A DNA stretch of 64,000 nucleotides from Bacteroidales bacterium (GTDB taxonomy: Bacteria > Bacteroidota > Bacteroidia > Bacteroidales > UBA932), in contig JAFUFS010000028.1 in the NCBI GenBank assembly GCA_017469745.1, positions 62,001 through 126,000 on the forward strand, given 5' to 3'. Shown one piece after another: positions 25,534 to 36,337 of this stretch. The position numbers and the translations under genes were made by a program. Every line of letters begins with the position of its first letter. Positions within the stretch are counted from its first letter, which is position 1. Below the pieces are notes generated by a model. It worked only from the letters and a program-made list of their open reading frames with translations, ran no database searches and was not told where the DNA came from.

Positions 25534-27495
25534 GTGAGAAACCGCCTTTACTTATTCCTGCTGGCATTTGCCTGCACCCTTATTCCTCTTGCATGTACGC
25601 ATAAGGAGGATAACCAGATTCCGGAACAAGAAGTATTTGATGTAAGTGGAATCGTCACCGAGAACGGCCTTGAGGTCGCTTCCGGTGACGATGTCACATT
25701 CAGGTTCCACTACGGGAAGGGGCCTTCCCAGACAGACAAAGTCATCCTCAAGGCGGATAACGGCGTAGACTACACTTGCAACATCAAGACCGTAGGAAAC
25801 GACTCTTTCACCTTCACCCTTGCGGACGGAATCGAATCGGGACACTACCAGGTGTACATCCTCCGTGGAGCGACAAGACGCTTTGTCGGGAACACTTCCA
25901 TCAACATCACCTCAGCCAGGAAGGTGGAACCAGCATCGGGGTCGACAGTCTACGGCACGGTCGAATGCGACGGCCAGGGAGTTCCCGGCGTAGTGGTCTC
26001 CGACGGTTACGAGGTGACTACCACTGACAATGATGGAATCTACCAGCTCAAGTCCCAGAAGAAAAACGGCTACGTCTTCATCTCGGTTCCAAGCGGTTAC
26101 GAAGTTTCGTCCGAAGGGATCCTCCCGAAATTCCATTCCACCCTGACTTCTCCGGCCATAACTCCTGAGAGGAGGGATTTCACTCTCACCAAGAGCGCCA
26201 ACGACAAGTTCACCCTCTACGTCCTCGGCGACATGCACCTTGCCAACAGGACCAGGGACATCAGCCAGTTCGCAGAGTTCGCCAAGGACATGAACGCCTC
26301 GATGAGTTCGACCTCCGGGAAGAAATATGCCCTGACACTCGGCGACATGACATGGGACCTGTACTGGTACTCCAACTCCTTCGAATTCCCGCAGTACCTG
26401 AGCGAGATGAACAAGGACTTCCATGACATACAGGTCTTCCACACCATGGGCAACCATGACAACGACATGAACGAGATCGGGGATTTCAACAAGTCGGTCA
26501 AGTACACCAGGTTTCTGGCTCCTTATTATTATTCCTTCAACATCGGGAAGATCCACTTCATCGTCATGGACGACATCGACTACAAGGATGTCGGTACCGG
26601 CTCCGAACTCAGGGGCAACTACAATAGGGACTTCACCTCAGAACAGATGGAATGGCTCGCAAAGGACCTTTCCTACGTTCCGAAGAGCACTCCCCTCGTC
26701 ATTGCATCCCATGCACCAGCATACATGCCTGTCGGGGCTACTACGTGGAAGGACAACCTCAACGGAAAGTCTCTTGCAGGCCAGGCTGACACCGAGGATT
26801 TCCTCAACGCCTTGAAGGGATATGACGTACACTTCATCTCAGGACACACCCACAAGGTTTTCAACTACTACGATAAGGAAGACCAGGGCTACGTGGAGCA
26901 TAACCTGGGAGCCGTCTGCGCAACTTGGTGGTGGTCAGGATATCTCACTGAGAGTGTTCACATAGCTCAGGACGGGTCTCCGGGAGGTTATTCGATCTTC
27001 AAGTTCGACGGAGATGACATGGAATGGAAATACAAGGCCACAGGCCATCCGGATTCCTACCAGTTCAGGGCCTATGACATGAACGAAGTGAAGAAAGTCC
27101 TCACAATGCCGCTTGCCGGAAACCATCCCAAATTCGCCCCCTATGTCGAAGAGATCGCGAAATACGAGCAAAACGACATATTGATAAATGTCTGGAACTG
27201 GGATCCTGAATGGACTGTCTCAGTGACTGAAAACGGGAAGGAACTGCCGCTGACTCCCCTGTGGGCCAATGACCCGCTGCACCTGGCCGCACTTACCGCC
27301 AAGCGTCTCGCCCAGGCGGATGCATCCAGCACCCCTAGTTTCCTCACCAGCCCGTGGAACCACTTCTTCAAGGCCACCGCCTCGTCCGCGACTTCGACCG
27401 TGGAAATAAAGATCCGAGACCGTTTCGGTCACGAGTGGACGGAGAAGATGGAAAGGCCGAAAACATTCTCTACAGACAGCTACAAGGCACAATAG
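25534..27495 (+). CDS. calcineurin-like phosphoesterase lipoprotein (MetallophosN/Metallophos/MetallophosC architecture)
   Basis: 653 residues from a GTG start; the nearby ATG at 25527 is out of frame. The lipoprotein signal ends at C21 and is followed by THKED, fitting the Bacteroidetes surface-export rule. The order is an Ig-like domain (about 35-125), a carboxypeptidase-regulatory-like beta domain (about 135-185), the metallophosphatase (about 225-455) with LGDMHL, LGDMTWD, MGNHD and SGHTHK metal motifs, and a C-terminal beta domain (about 480-650). It hydrolyses an unknown phosphoester, probably on the cell surface. It is the first gene of an operon with SusC and SusD proteins and the only enzyme there, so a phosphorylated or nucleotide-type nutrient is inferred. 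Confidence 0.82.
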   Translation: MRNRLYLFLLAFACTLIPLACTHKEDNQIPEQEVFDVSGIVTENGLEVASGDDVTFRFHYGKGPSQTDKVILKADNGVDYTCNIKTVGNDSFTFTLADGIESGHYQVYILRGATRRFVGNTSINITSARKVEPASGSTVYGTVECDGQGVPGVVVSDGYEVTTTDNDGIYQLKSQKKNGYVFISVPSGYEVSSEGILPKFHSTLTSPAITPERRDFTLTKSANDKFTLYVLGDMHLANRTRDISQFAEFAKDMNASMSSTSGKKYALTLGDMTWDLYWYSNSFEFPQYLSEMNKDFHDIQVFHTMGNHDNDMNEIGDFNKSVKYTRFLAPYYYSFNIGKIHFIVMDDIDYKDVGTGSELRGNYNRDFTSEQMEWLAKDLSYVPKSTPLVIASHAPAYMPVGATTWKDNLNGKSLAGQADTEDFLNALKGYDVHFISGHTHKVFNYYDKEDQGYVEHNLGAVCATWWWSGYLTESVHIAQDGSPGGYSIFKFDGDDMEWKYKATGHPDSYQFRAYDMNEVKKVLTMPLAGNHPKFAPYVEEIAKYEQNDILINVWNWDPEWTVSVTENGKELPLTPLWANDPLHLAALTAKRLAQADASSTPSFLTSPWNHFFKATASSATSTVEIKIRDRFGHEWTEKMERPKTFSTDSYKAQ

Positions 27496-27535
27496 GGATT
27501 AATCAATATTACAAACCACAATAAAACAAGCGTTT

Positions 27536-30500
27536 ATGAAACTTTCAAGATCATTGACCGCCATTGTCCTATTCCTGGCAACTGCCCTCTCGGCTTTTGC
27601 CCAGACCAGGACAGTGTCCGGAACGGTCCTCGACACCAATCAACAGCCGTTGATAGGCGTGGGTGTGGTCGTTAGCGGTACCACTAACGGTACCATCACC
27701 GGAGCCGACGGAACGTTTTCTTTAAGGGTACCCACAGGCAACGTCGTCCTCAACGTCAGCAGCCTTGGTTACGTTACGAAGGACGTTACGCTTTCCTCCA
27801 ACCAGGACAGGATCACCATCGTCCTTGAGGAAGACGCCATGTCCCTGGAGGAAACAGTCGTCATCGGCTACGGTACACAGAAGAAGGTCAACCTGACCGG
27901 AGCAATCACGGCAGTGGATTCGAAGGAACTTGAGAACAGGTCCTCCCACTCCCTGTCAAATATGCTTCAGGGATCGGTCCCGGGACTTAACATCACCACC
28001 TCGGCCGGTAATCCCGGTTCCACCGGTTCACTGAACATCCGAGGATTCACATCCATCAACGGAGCTTCCCCTCTCGTGCTGATCGACGGCGCGGTAGGTG
28101 ACATTAACCGTGTCAACCCGAACGATGTCGAATCCATCTCTGTCATCAAGGATGCAGCTGCAGCAGCCGTCTATGGAGCACGTGCTGCCTTCGGTGTCAT
28201 CCTCGTCACTACCAAGAAGGGTAACGAGTCCGACGGAAAGGCCACTGTCCGCTACAGCGGAAGGCTCGGCTGGGAAGAGCCCACCACATCCACGGACTAC
28301 GAGACAACCGGTTACTGGTCCGTCTACACCATCAACAAGTTCCGTATGGCCTCCGAAGGCTCGAACTACATCCTTTACGATGATGCGCAGATGCAGCAGC
28401 TTCTCGCCCGCGTAAACGACAAGACCGAGAATCCTGAGCGCCCCTGGACAGTGCTGGAGCACCGCAACGGCCGCGACCAGTGGGTCTACTACGGCAACAA
28501 CGACTGGTGGCACTCCCTGTTCAATGACAGACATCCGGTTCAGCAGCACAACGTCTCCCTCTCCGGAGGAAACAAGAGCACCCGCTACTTCGTTTCCGGA
28601 GGCTACGACCGTGAAACCGGTATCATCAAGCAAAGGCCCGACGTCTTCCACAAATTCAACCTCAGGTCCAAGATCGACTTCGACATCAACAAGTACATGC
28701 GCCTGAGCAACAACACGTCATTCTACCACTCCCTCTACGACTATGTAGGAATCGACAACACCGAGAACGCCATCGCCTATAGTGCTGCCCATGCCCTTCC
28801 TATCTTCCCCCTGAAGAACCCCGACGGAAGCTGGGTCTACCTCCCCTCTGCCGGAATCCTGAACGGTTCCTATGCAGTAGGTAACGGACGCCACATCGCC
28901 TTCGGTGAAGGAAAGGATGTCAACTTCAGCCACAAGAGTGACTTCGCCAACACGACCGAGCTCACTATAAAGCCCGTCAGCACTTTCACCCTGGTCGGCA
29001 ACTTTACCTACCGCCTGCACCAGAACCGTGACACTCACAGGAGGGTCAAACTTCCCTACCGCCAGTACCCTGATTCTGAGATCGAGTACTACGCCCAGGG
29101 AGCAGGTCTCGACCAGATGACTGAAGACATCACCACTTACAACTATTACTCCGCCAATGTCTTCGGAACCTACGAGGAGACTTTCAACAATGCCCACCAC
29201 GTCACCGTCATGCTTGGATCCAACTATGAGAACCAGCATTCCAAGAGCGTCGGAGCAGTCGGACAGTACCTCCTCAGCGAGGACCTGAGCGACCTCGACC
29301 TGGTCGGTGCCGCAGAAGATGGTTCAACTGTCATGACAGTCTCCGGAGGCCAGTCCGAATATGCCCTCCTGGGCTTCTTCGGCCGTGCCAACTACGACTA
29401 CAAGGGTCGCTACCTCTTCGAGGTTTCGGGGCGTTACGACGGTACTTCCAGGTTCGCACGCGGTCACCGCTGGGGACTCTTCCCGTCAGCATCCGCAGGA
29501 TGGCGTGTCAGTGAGGAGCCTTTCTTCGCTTCCCTCAAGCCGACCATCAACAACCTCAAGATCCGCGCTTCGTACGGAACCCTGGGCAACCAGAACGTGA
29601 GCAACTACCTCTACATCCGTACGATCAACGTAAGCGACTTCGCACACTACAGTTTCGGCTAATCCTCCACAGTTGCAAAATATTCCAATGCCTCTGCCCC
29701 GAACTCTGCCAACCTGACTTGGGAGACCTCGATCCAGTACAACCTCGGTGTCGACATGGCCATGTTCAACAACAGGCTCGAGTTCACCGGTGAGGCATAC
29801 ATCCGCGACACCAAGGACATGCTTACAGACGGTATCGCCCTTCCCAACCTCTACGGCGCTGCATCTCCAAAGGAAAACACCGCAGACCTCCGCACCAAAG
29901 GCTATGAGCTTTCACTTGGCTGGAGGGACCAGGTCAATGTTGGAGGAAGGCCCCTTGGTTACAGCATCAAGGGAACCCTCAGCGACTACAGTTCCGAGAT
30001 CACCAAGTACGACAACGAGAACAAGACCTTTGCAAAGGACTACTACGTAGGCCAGAAGATCGGTGAGATCTGGGGCTTCGTCGCTGACGACCTCTTCCAG
30101 ACCGATGCAGAGGCTGCCGAGTATTCCAAGCAGGTCAACCTCGCCTACGTCAACGGAAAGATTCCCGGAGGCGTGTGGAAAGCCGGTGACCTGAAGTACA
30201 TCGACCTTGACGGGGACGGCATCATCGGAATCGGTGCCAACACCGTCAACGATCCCGGCGACCGCAAGATCATAGGTAACTCGCTTCCCAGCCTGTCCTA
30301 CGGACTGAACCTCGGCCTGGATTATGCCGGTTTCGACGTCAGCGTGTTCTTCCAGGGAACCGGTAACCACTACTGGTACTTCTCCCCTTATTCATTCGCT
30401 TTCTGGGGTCCTTTCTCCCAGCCTATGACGTCCTACCTGCCCAAGAACTTCCTGGAGCAGTGCTGGGACTACGACAACACCGACGCCTACTTCCCCCGTG

Positions 30501-30817
30501 CAGTGGCTTACCTTGCCTACAACGGAAAGGGTCAGCTCTATCATGCCAACACCCGTTATCTCCAGAACATCAGGTACCTGCGTCTGAAGAACCTCTCAGT
30601 GGGCTACACGATTCCAGGCAAGATCACCAAGAAGATAGGTGTGGACAAGTTCAGGGTCTACTTCTCCGGCGAAAACATCGCCTACTGGTCTCCTCTGAAG
30701 GAACATTCAGCCTACATCGATCCCGAAGCGGCCATGGTCTCCAGGAGCAGCAGCTACAACAGGGCTTTCTACCCTTGGCAGAAATCCTATATGTTCGGAG
30801 TTGACATCACTTTCTGA
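27536..30817 (+). pseudogene. SusC/RagA-type TonB-dependent outer-membrane transporter, interrupted by an in-frame TAA
   Basis: A single frame of 1094 codons encodes a whole SusC-type protein but for codon 709, TAA at 29660-29662. The part before it (708 residues) holds the signal peptide, the carboxypeptidase-regulatory-like domain (about 25-105), the plug beginning at VVIGYGTQKK (about 110-230) and half of the barrel. The 384 codons after it continue the barrel in the same frame without frameshift, to the usual terminal Phe (VDITF). The downstream part has no start of its own near the stop; its first ATG is at 29753. The protein cannot be completed unless the stop is read through, so the gene is called broken, or carries one sequencing error. 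SusD follows after 24 bases. Confidence 0.8.
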
Positions 30818-30841
30818 TCGGAACCTTAAAAGATAGCTATC

Positions 30842-32659
30842 ATGAAAAAATATATCATTATACTCGCTGTCGCTTTGCTGGGTTTCACTTCCTGCGAAGA
30901 CTGGCTCGACAAGTATCCCCAGTCAAAGATGACTCCTGAGACTTATTTCAAGAGTGCTACCGAGCTCCAGCTCTTTACGAATTCCTTGTACAACAACCTG
31001 CTTGACAAGGCCCCCTTCAACGAGCAGAGCGACCAGTACATCAACACCACTCCTTCCGATTACATCCGCGGCGGCACCAACCGCATCGTTCCCAACTCAG
31101 GAGGCGGATGGACCTGGGGTGACCTGCGCAAGCTCAACATGGCGCTTGCATGGATGGAAACCAACTGTGAGGATCCTGAAGCAGTTAAGCAATATTCGGC
31201 AGTCTGCCGTTTCTTCAGGGCTTACTTCTATTTTGACAAGATCAAGAGATTCGGCGACGTTCCGTGGGTCGACCACGAGCTCCAGTCCGACGATCCTCTG
31301 CTCTACGCTCCCAGGGATTCCAGGGAGACCGTCATGAGCCACATGATCGAGGACGCCGACTACGCCTATGAGAATCTCCCCGCTTCCTACAGCAGCGGTC
31401 ACCACTACCGTGTGACCAAGTGGGCAGCCCTCGCGCTCAAGTCCCGTTTCTGCCTCTATGAGGGTACCTTCCGCAAGTATCACGGACTGTCCCTTGACGG
31501 ACATGACGCCAACTACTACCTGCAGCAGTCCGCAGATGCTTCCCTGAAGCTCATGCAAGAAAGCCCTCACAAGCTTTATTCGACCGGCAACCCGGACCTC
31601 GACTATGCCGTCCTCTTCTCCGAATACGACGAGAACGTCGACGAGTTCATCCTTTCGATCAACTTCGATGTCGCGCTCGAGATGATGCATAATGCAACTG
31701 CAATCGGCCTGATGAACTCACAGGGGCGCCACAGCCTCACAAAGAAGTTCGTCAACGCCTACCTCATGAAGGACGGTACCCGTTTCACCGACAAACCCGG
31801 TTGGGAGACCATGCAGTTCAAGGATGAGGTCAAGGACCGTGACCCTCGTCTCGCCCAGACCATCAGGATTCCTGGGTACTCCCGTCTCACCGAGGCAGGA
31901 GGAAAGTATTCATATTCAGGAAAGGTCCAGGGGCCCGACATGGACATCACCCTCACCGGCTACCAGACTGCCAAGTTCCTGATGCCTGAGAACAATGCTT
32001 CGAACGACAAGTTCGACCGTTCGTACAACGACATTGCGGTCTTCCGTCTCGGCGAGGTTTACCTCAACTACGCCGAAGCAAAGGCCGAGCTCGGCACCCT
32101 CACCCAGGACGACCTCAACATCTCGGTCAACCTCCTTCGCAAGAGAGTGGGCATGCCCGACATGAACATGTCCGAGGCAAATGCCAATCCCGATCCTTAC
32201 ATGGCTTCCGCTGAATGGGGCTACACCAATGTCTCCGGCGCCAACAAGGGTGTCATCCTTGAAATCCGCCGTGAGCGCCAGGTCGAGCTTGCACAGGAAG
32301 GACTCCGCCAGGCGGACATCATCCGCTGGAAGGCCGGCAAGTGCATGGAGCAGAAGATCATAGGAATATATTTCCCCGGCAAGGGTGTCTATGACATCGA
32401 CGGAGACGGCAAGAATGACATCTGCATCTACGGCCCCGAAGATCCGGTCCCTGACAAGAACGTAGCCACCTACCTCAGGCTGATCGGTTCCACGATCTAC
32501 CTGACCGACGGAGACAAGGGCTACATCGAGCCTTACCAGAATCTCACCATCTCATTCAACGAGAGCAGGGATTATCTCTATCCGATTCCTATCGACGACC
32601 GCTCGCTCAATCCGCAGCTTTCTCAGAATCCAGGATGGGATGACGGTCTCTCCTATTAG
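30842..32659 (+). CDS. SusD/RagB-family outer-membrane nutrient-binding lipoprotein
   Basis: 605 residues. The lipoprotein signal ends at C18, followed by acidic residues (EDW) that suit surface export. The helical TPR-like core has the family landmarks: YPQSKMTPETYF near residue 27-38, FRAYFYFDKIKRFGDVPWV in the first third, and LNYAEAKAELG and IRRERQVELAQEG further on. It forms the lid over its SusC partner and captures the nutrient. The intact gene beside a broken susC suggests that the susC damage is recent. Confidence 0.93.
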   Translation: MKKYIIILAVALLGFTSCEDWLDKYPQSKMTPETYFKSATELQLFTNSLYNNLLDKAPFNEQSDQYINTTPSDYIRGGTNRIVPNSGGGWTWGDLRKLNMALAWMETNCEDPEAVKQYSAVCRFFRAYFYFDKIKRFGDVPWVDHELQSDDPLLYAPRDSRETVMSHMIEDADYAYENLPASYSSGHHYRVTKWAALALKSRFCLYEGTFRKYHGLSLDGHDANYYLQQSADASLKLMQESPHKLYSTGNPDLDYAVLFSEYDENVDEFILSINFDVALEMMHNATAIGLMNSQGRHSLTKKFVNAYLMKDGTRFTDKPGWETMQFKDEVKDRDPRLAQTIRIPGYSRLTEAGGKYSYSGKVQGPDMDITLTGYQTAKFLMPENNASNDKFDRSYNDIAVFRLGEVYLNYAEAKAELGTLTQDDLNISVNLLRKRVGMPDMNMSEANANPDPYMASAEWGYTNVSGANKGVILEIRRERQVELAQEGLRQADIIRWKAGKCMEQKIIGIYFPGKGVYDIDGDGKNDICIYGPEDPVPDKNVATYLRLIGSTIYLTDGDKGYIEPYQNLTISFNESRDYLYPIPIDDRSLNPQLSQNPGWDDGLSY

Positions 32660-32679
32660 TTCCAATCAATTCATAGATC

Positions 32680-34920
32680 ATGAAAACAATAGCAAGAATA
32701 ATAGCAGGAACAATGATTGCCCTGACTGGACTCTTCTTCACTTCGTGCGAAAAGGAGGAAAGCAACATAGCCAGGGCTGTCATGGCAAGTTCCACCTATC
32801 TTGAATTTGCCCAGCAGAATGCGACTCCGAAGACCATCACGGTCTACGCAGATGCTGTCTGGACAGTTGACGCACCTGACTGGATCACAGTCTCGGTCAC
32901 CGGAGGAGAGGGTACGGTCGAAGGAGTCACCATCACTGCCGCCGACAACATCGAAGGCGGAGTGGTCGGCAGCCCCAGGCGCGACACCGTCAAGTTCCAC
33001 GGTGACAAGCTGATCAGTTATTCCAACGTGATCGTCTACCAGGCAGGAGACAAGTACCGCACTGCCGACAGGGTCACCGTCTCGAGCCTGGCAGGAATTT
33101 CCAACGGCAATTACGTTGTCCTTGAAGATGCCCAGGTGACCGCTACCGATGCCTCCGGTTTCATCATCTCGGACGGCACCGCCAACGCTTACCTCGCATC
33201 AAAGGAGAGCGTGAAGACCGGTGACAAGATCTCCCTGAAGGGACAGAAGGTCACCGTAGACGGAATGCCCTCCATCGCTGAGATCGAAGACCTCGTAGTA
33301 AAGTCCAATTCAGAAGTCGTCTATCCGGCAGCTACGGACATCACCCCTTCACTGGATTCACAGACCGCACCTTCAGCTCCGGCATTCGTAACCGTATCCG
33401 GTGTTTTCGACGGAAGCTCTATCGCTGTCGAGGGAGCCGCCAAGTCGGTGACAGTCTCCACCGGAGAAGGTCTGGACCTCAGCGAACTGGCCGGTCACAA
33501 GGTTGACCTCAGCGGTTACCTTGTCTCAGTTTCCGCCACAAAGGTGAACGTTGTCGGAGCGACCGTCAAGGACAACGGCCTGGACGTGGTCATCTATTTC
33601 AATGATGACTTCGAGTGGATCGCTCCATGGGCAGAAGCATCGAAGGCCGGTGACGCCATCGCTACCAACAACCCTTCAACCACTGCACCCAACGTGTTCA
33701 CATCCGCTGCCTGCGAAGGCTTCCTCCAGGAGTACCAGAACCGTGGCTACGGCTACATCTGGAGTTCGGTCAGCACCGACTGGTCCAGCGAGAACATCAG
33801 CGGAGACGCCAGGGTCCTCTATCTCCAGAGCAATTACCTGAAGTTCGGTAAGACCTCCTACAGCGCAGGAATAATACTCCCTGCCTTCAAGGATATCGCC
33901 GGAACCGCAGACGTCGAGCTCAGCTTCGACTGGGCTTGGCAGGTCACTGGAGCTTACAAGCCCGACATCATGACCCTGTCGGTCGAGATCGACGGAGAGG
34001 GAACCTGTGATGATTCTGGTGCAAAGGAAAGCCTGCCCATCGAGTCCGCCCAGTCACTTGTGGACGGTGAGAGCGCCATCGAGTGGCAGCACGTAACCAT
34101 CCGCCTGAACGGACTGAATGCAAACAGCCGCGTGACCATCAGGCCCACCTATGCCAATCCGGACGAAACCAATCCCGCACGTCACCAGAACCGCTGGTAC
34201 CTTGACAACATCATTGTCACAGGTGCTGACGGAGAAGGATCTGAAGTCGACCCTTCAGAAGGCGGAAATGCCTTCCCTGTGACCTGGTCCTTCCTGGATC
34301 CTGACGACGAGGCCAACGATGTCGTAGCAGGTACCGATTTCTCAGTCGCATGGCCGGAAGCCTTCGTCATGGCTGACGACAAGGCCTCGAAACTGGAGAT
34401 CGTCCGTCCCGGAGAGCGCAAGGCTCCGTCCACCCTCAGCTACAAGAATGAGGGCGGCTACGTACGCCTTCTCAGCACCGGAATGTTCCCTGGAGACTAC
34501 TGGCTCTTCTCGGTGCCCGTAAAGGATCAGCCTGCCGGAACCTACACGATTTCCTACAGGATGTCTTCCTCACAGGCAGGCCCCAAGTTCTTCGTCCTCG
34601 AATGGTCGACGGACGGCGAGAACTGGACAGCCTTCACCAACACCCAGAAGACCACCGAGGCCCTTGCCGACGGAAGCAGCCCTCGTGAAGTTGAATGGAC
34701 CTATGCCCTTTCCTACTCCGCGAACAGCACTTCCAACGATCCCCTCGATGTGGAGGAATCCGTGGATATTCCGGCCATCAGCGGTTCCAAGACCTTGATG
34801 ATCAGGGCAAGGGTGTCCGATCCGATGAGACAGAACCGTACCCAGGACATGCCGAGCAACGAACACGGCGGAACCAACCGCCTCGGAAACAAGGCGGAAA
34901 TCACTTTCACCGCTAAATAA
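32680..34920 (+). CDS. multidomain surface lipoprotein with BACON, OB-like and jelly-roll domains
   Basis: 746 residues. The lipoprotein signal ends at C23, followed by EKEE, a strong surface-export signal. A BACON domain covers about 36-120. A stretch of repeated beta domains (about 125-295) resembles the OB-like DUF5689 type (FIISDGTANAYL). A MAM or choice-of-anchor-like domain follows (about 305-520), then a second jelly roll (about 530-745). No catalytic motif is seen, so it is probably a surface nutrient-binding partner of the SusCD pair. The gene lies 20 bases after susD. Domain names are from pattern only; the OB-like call is the least certain. Confidence 0.7.
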   Translation: MKTIARIIAGTMIALTGLFFTSCEKEESNIARAVMASSTYLEFAQQNATPKTITVYADAVWTVDAPDWITVSVTGGEGTVEGVTITAADNIEGGVVGSPRRDTVKFHGDKLISYSNVIVYQAGDKYRTADRVTVSSLAGISNGNYVVLEDAQVTATDASGFIISDGTANAYLASKESVKTGDKISLKGQKVTVDGMPSIAEIEDLVVKSNSEVVYPAATDITPSLDSQTAPSAPAFVTVSGVFDGSSIAVEGAAKSVTVSTGEGLDLSELAGHKVDLSGYLVSVSATKVNVVGATVKDNGLDVVIYFNDDFEWIAPWAEASKAGDAIATNNPSTTAPNVFTSAACEGFLQEYQNRGYGYIWSSVSTDWSSENISGDARVLYLQSNYLKFGKTSYSAGIILPAFKDIAGTADVELSFDWAWQVTGAYKPDIMTLSVEIDGEGTCDDSGAKESLPIESAQSLVDGESAIEWQHVTIRLNGLNANSRVTIRPTYANPDETNPARHQNRWYLDNIIVTGADGEGSEVDPSEGGNAFPVTWSFLDPDDEANDVVAGTDFSVAWPEAFVMADDKASKLEIVRPGERKAPSTLSYKNEGGYVRLLSTGMFPGDYWLFSVPVKDQPAGTYTISYRMSSSQAGPKFFVLEWSTDGENWTAFTNTQKTTEALADGSSPREVEWTYALSYSANSTSNDPLDVEESVDIPAISGSKTLMIRARVSDPMRQNRTQDMPSNEHGGTNRLGNKAEITFTAK

Positions 34921-34938
34921 TTGATTCGGGAGGGAGTT

Positions 34939-35988
34939 CTAATCTATGTAGAACTCCCTTCTGTATTGATAGTTGGACCTCAGGCTCTCGAACTGGGCCG
35001 GATCCATACGGAACATGAAATCATCCGTGAAAATCGGATAATTGTATTGCAGGACGGAAGCGATTTCGCCCTGCATTTTTCCTTTGAGGTCCAGCTTTAT
35101 GGACTCCAGCTCCAGAAGCTCGGTCTTGGGGAAAAACTCATAGAGCTTCTCGAATCCGAAGAACCTGGCAAGGGAGCGGACCGACGCAGCGGTACCGTTC
35201 TGCTTGCCCTGGTAGGAATATCCGGCGATGTGCGGGGTTGCTATGTCGACCATGTCCATCAGTTCGCGGTCGATGACAGGCTCGTTGTTCCAAGTGTCCA
35301 GGATCACGGGGCCAAGCTTGGGGATCGCCCGCTTCAGGGCCTCGTCCACCACCACTTCTCCACGGGATGCATTGATGAATATGGTTCCGGGCTTCATCTT
35401 GGCGAAGAAGGCGTCGTCGCACATTCCCTTCGTCGTCTCGTCAAGCGGCACGTGCATAGTCACGACCTGGGAGTTTTCAAGCAGGTAGTCGAGCGGACAG
35501 AATCCTTCAGGGCCTTCCGCAGCCATCCTGGGAGGGTCGTTCTTCAGGACCTTGAAACCCAGAGATCCGGCCACGCGGTCCACCCTGCCTCCAACATTTC
35601 CGACTCCGACTATTCCTATCTTGCATCCGTCGAGCCGGATCGACTTGCGTGCAGCTACTCCGTAAAGGGCGGAGAAAACATAATTCATCACGCCGCCGGC
35701 ATTGCAACCGGCCGCATTGCGGACGATTATTCCTTTCTCCTCACAATAAGGGAAGTCTATGTGGTCGGTGCCGATTGTGGCTGTCGCTATGAACTTGACC
35801 GGCGTCCCCTCGAGAAGGTCTGCATCACACTTCGTACGAGTACGGATGACCATGGCATCGACATCGGACAGATCTTCCCTGGAAATCTCCTTTCCAGCCT
35901 TGTAGACTACATCGGCATAAGGCTCGAAAACGCCCTTGATGAACGGGACTGCCGCATCCACCATTATCTTGATCCTTCTTTCTTCCAT
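34939..35988 (-). CDS. pdxB: 4-phosphoerythronate dehydrogenase
   Basis: 349 residues with the D-2-hydroxyacid dehydrogenase fold. The NAD-binding motif is GVGNVGGRV, the catalytic Arg is in INASRGE, and the His is in TPHIAGYS. The opening (KIMVDAAVPF) and the 80-residue C-terminal dimerisation extension are specific to PdxB, which acts in the DXP-dependent branch of pyridoxal phosphate synthesis. A second in-frame ATG eight codons on is a possible start. It ends the recF-DciA-pdxB operon, four bases after the DciA-like gene. Confidence 0.9.
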   Translation of the reverse strand: MEERRIKIMVDAAVPFIKGVFEPYADVVYKAGKEISREDLSDVDAMVIRTRTKCDADLLEGTPVKFIATATIGTDHIDFPYCEEKGIIVRNAAGCNAGGVMNYVFSALYGVAARKSIRLDGCKIGIVGVGNVGGRVDRVAGSLGFKVLKNDPPRMAAEGPEGFCPLDYLLENSQVVTMHVPLDETTKGMCDDAFFAKMKPGTIFINASRGEVVVDEALKRAIPKLGPVILDTWNNEPVIDRELMDMVDIATPHIAGYSYQGKQNGTAASVRSLARFFGFEKLYEFFPKTELLELESIKLDLKGKMQGEIASVLQYNYPIFTDDFMFRMDPAQFESLRSNYQYRREFYID

Positions 35989-35992
35989 CTTG

Positions 35993-36337
35993 TTATTTGA
36001 GAATAATCTCCTTTACGAATCCTACTTTATCATAGTCCTTGACGAAGAGCTCGTCCTTGCCAAGGAAGCTGTTGACAGCCAGAAGGATCGCCTCCTTCTG
36101 AAACTCCAGGTGGCTCCGTACCATCGAAGAGGACAGGGTCACGTAGAGCTTTCCGTCCCGGTAGAACTTCCTGAGAGTGAAATCCTTGACTCCGGACACG
36201 GCGTCCCAGGCGGCAAATACCCGCTGGGTGTTGAGCCCGGCGCTGAGTTTCATCGCACGGATGTACATCGGCACGATCTGGTCCATGCCGAGAGCCTCTT
36301 TCCGGGGCGTTCCTTTGATCTTGCGGTAATCAGGCAT
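35993..36337 (-). CDS. DUF721/DciA-like protein
   Basis: 114 residues with the DciA N-terminal fold (a short helix followed by beta strands; WDAVSG near 44-49, LYVTLSSSMVRSHL near 65-78). In bacteria without DnaC or DnaI, DciA loads or controls the replicative helicase DnaB. The gene overlaps the end of recF by 8 bases, a replication-repair neighbourhood that supports the call. Confidence 0.8.
   Translation of the reverse strand: MPDYRKIKGTPRKEALGMDQIVPMYIRAMKLSAGLNTQRVFAAWDAVSGVKDFTLRKFYRDGKLYVTLSSSMVRSHLEFQKEAILLAVNSFLGKDELFVKDYDKVGFVKEIILK

Noticed and set aside
27536..30817. Recoding of TAA as a sense codon to explain the intact frame of susC
   Set aside because: Many other genes in the window end properly at TAA (mmdB, glmM, rpmE2 and others), so TAA is a normal stop here.
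27536..30817. Two separate genes instead of one broken susC
   Set aside because: The second half has no own start region or promoter and continues the barrel of the first in the same frame.
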